Assembly: GCA_023458855.1 (NCBI GenBank)
Contig: JAEWWQ010000250.1
Location: forward strand, 1-7,007
From: Bacillota bacterium
GTDB taxonomy: Bacteria; Bacillota; Clostridia; Lachnospirales; Lachnospiraceae
Direction: 5' to 3'
Length of the DNA stretch: 7,007 nt
The position numbers and the translations under genes are program-made. Positions 6,138 to 7,007 of this stretch are shown piece by piece (the stretch's first letter is position 1; each line of letters begins with the position of its first letter). The notes beneath the pieces are model-generated. The model was not told the origin of the DNA, searched no databases, and saw nothing but the letters and a program-made list of their open reading frames with translations.

Positions 6138-7007
6138 ATGAATTTAAATCTAAAAATTAAACTAACCATATCGTATGTCTTACTTTCTTTGTTTTTAGTT
6201 ATTTCATTATTGGTAGTATCAAATTATTTTTTGGAGCAGAAATTTCAAAGTTATATTATAAATACCCAGGAGCAGAAGAACCATGATATTGTGAACCAGG
6301 TTATGAAGGCATTTGGCGAAAATGGAGAAGCTCCCAGTACAAATTCACTCGAGAATATAGGAAATACTGCATTGGAACAAGGTCTTGTGCTTATGGTCAA
6401 TGACAGGGATGGAAAAGAATTATTTTGCATGAGTACTTTAGACAGTCAGATGTGTGACAATATGATCGACAGTATGCGTGATCATATGGCAAGTATATAT
6501 CCAAACTTTAATGGTGAGTATGTACAAAAAAATTATGATGTTATAAAAAGTGATATAAAGGTCGGGACTGTGACACTTGGATATTATGGCCCTTTTTACT
6601 ATAACGATGAAGATATGCAATTTTTACAAGTGTTAAATAAAATATTTGTAAGTGTAGCAATTGTATTTTTGCTGGTAGCTGCCCTTTTGGGATTCATGAT
6701 TGCGAACCGAATTACAAGACCAATTAAAAAAGTAATTGATAAAACGCGACAAATCGAAAAAGGTAATTATACGGACAGAATAACAACTGTCTCTAAAATT
6801 AATGAAATCAACCAGTTGATACATAGTATTAACACATTGGCTGAGACATTGGAAAAACAGCAGATATCCAAGAAACGTATGGCAAGAGATTATGCACATG
6901 AATTCAGAACACCTTTAGCAGCATTGCAATCGAATCTGGAGGCAATGATAGATGGAATCTGGGAGCCAACAGAAGCAAGGCTTGAAAGCTGTCGGGAAGA
7001 AATACTG
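6138..7007 (+). CDS. sensor histidine kinase, cut by the window edge
   Basis: The first 290 residues of a membrane histidine kinase are present, and the frame is still open at the last base. A first helix spans about 8-29, an extracytoplasmic sensor region about 31-167, and a second helix about 169-189. A HAMP linker follows (about 190-243, NRITRPIKKV and RQIEKGNYTDRI). The phosphorylation region starts near 245 with H254 in AHEFRTPLAAL. The ATP-binding domain lies beyond the window. The sensor region has a Cys/Met/His cluster at 97-117 (C97, M98, M105, C106, M109, M113, H116, M117) and the aromatic motif YYGPFYYNDED (149-159). I associate the C-x2-M-x3-M pattern and YYGPFYY with a broader Firmicute kinase family, so copper sensing is only a possibility. 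GGGA at 6127-6130 is a modest ribosome site 7 bases before the ATG. It pairs with the regulator upstream. Confidence 0.93.
   Translation, partial: MNLNLKIKLTISYVLLSLFLVISLLVVSNYFLEQKFQSYIINTQEQKNHDIVNQVMKAFGENGEAPSTNSLENIGNTALEQGLVLMVNDRDGKELFCMSTLDSQMCDNMIDSMRDHMASIYPNFNGEYVQKNYDVIKSDIKVGTVTLGYYGPFYYNDEDMQFLQVLNKIFVSVAIVFLLVAALLGFMIANRITRPIKKVIDKTRQIEKGNYTDRITTVSKINEINQLIHSINTLAETLEKQQISKKRMARDYAHEFRTPLAALQSNLEAMIDGIWEPTEARLESCREEIL

Noticed and set aside
1..7007. CRISPR arrays, insertion sequences, tRNA or rRNA genes, riboswitches
   Set aside because: No repeat-spacer pattern, transposase, terminal inverted repeats or recognisable structured RNA was seen. Non-coding gaps are all shorter than about 120 bases.

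Overview
The window reads as part of a chromosome or accessory region of a low-GC Firmicute, most likely a clostridial or Lachnospiraceae-type anaerobe. The evidence is AT-rich coding sequence, strong purine-rich Shine-Dalgarno sites (AAGGAGG, AAGGGAGG), an acceptable TTG start, and protein families typical of that group. No taxon-specific marker is present, so the assignment is an inference. All genes lie on the + strand and are tightly packed.

Layout: (1) 1-117 is a short upstream region with a tandem 11-bp-period direct repeat at its very edge and the ribosome binding site of the first gene. (2) 118-2577 encodes a complete Cu(+)-type P1B ATPase (CopA) with two N-terminal HMA domains. (3) 2649-3320 encodes an unrecognised lipoprotein made of two diverged copies of one domain. 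(4) 3354-3890 (TTG start) encodes a membrane-anchored DUF2318/FtrD-like five-cysteine protein. (5) 3923-5359 encodes a three-part fusion: cytosolic HMA domain, DsbD_2/SafE-like membrane domain and extracytoplasmic cupredoxin-like domain. (6) After a short gap carrying a TGC-TATAAT extended -10 promoter, 5406-6104 encodes an OmpR/PhoB-family response regulator. (7) 6138 to the window edge encodes the N-terminal 290 residues of its sensor histidine kinase.

No convincing rho-independent terminator occurs anywhere, so genes 1-4 are probably one transcript that may read into the two-component pair, which also has its own likely promoter. Together the genes form a metal and thiol-redox module at the cell envelope. 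CopA would export Cu(I). The HMA-DsbD_2-cupredoxin fusion places metal-binding domains on both sides of the membrane around a channel with redox-type cysteines. The FtrD-like protein and the duplicated lipoprotein are probable outside partners, and the two-component system is the likely sensor. CopA and the two-component system are conventional. The least described parts are the lipoprotein, the His-free cupredoxin domain and the grouping of the three envelope proteins.
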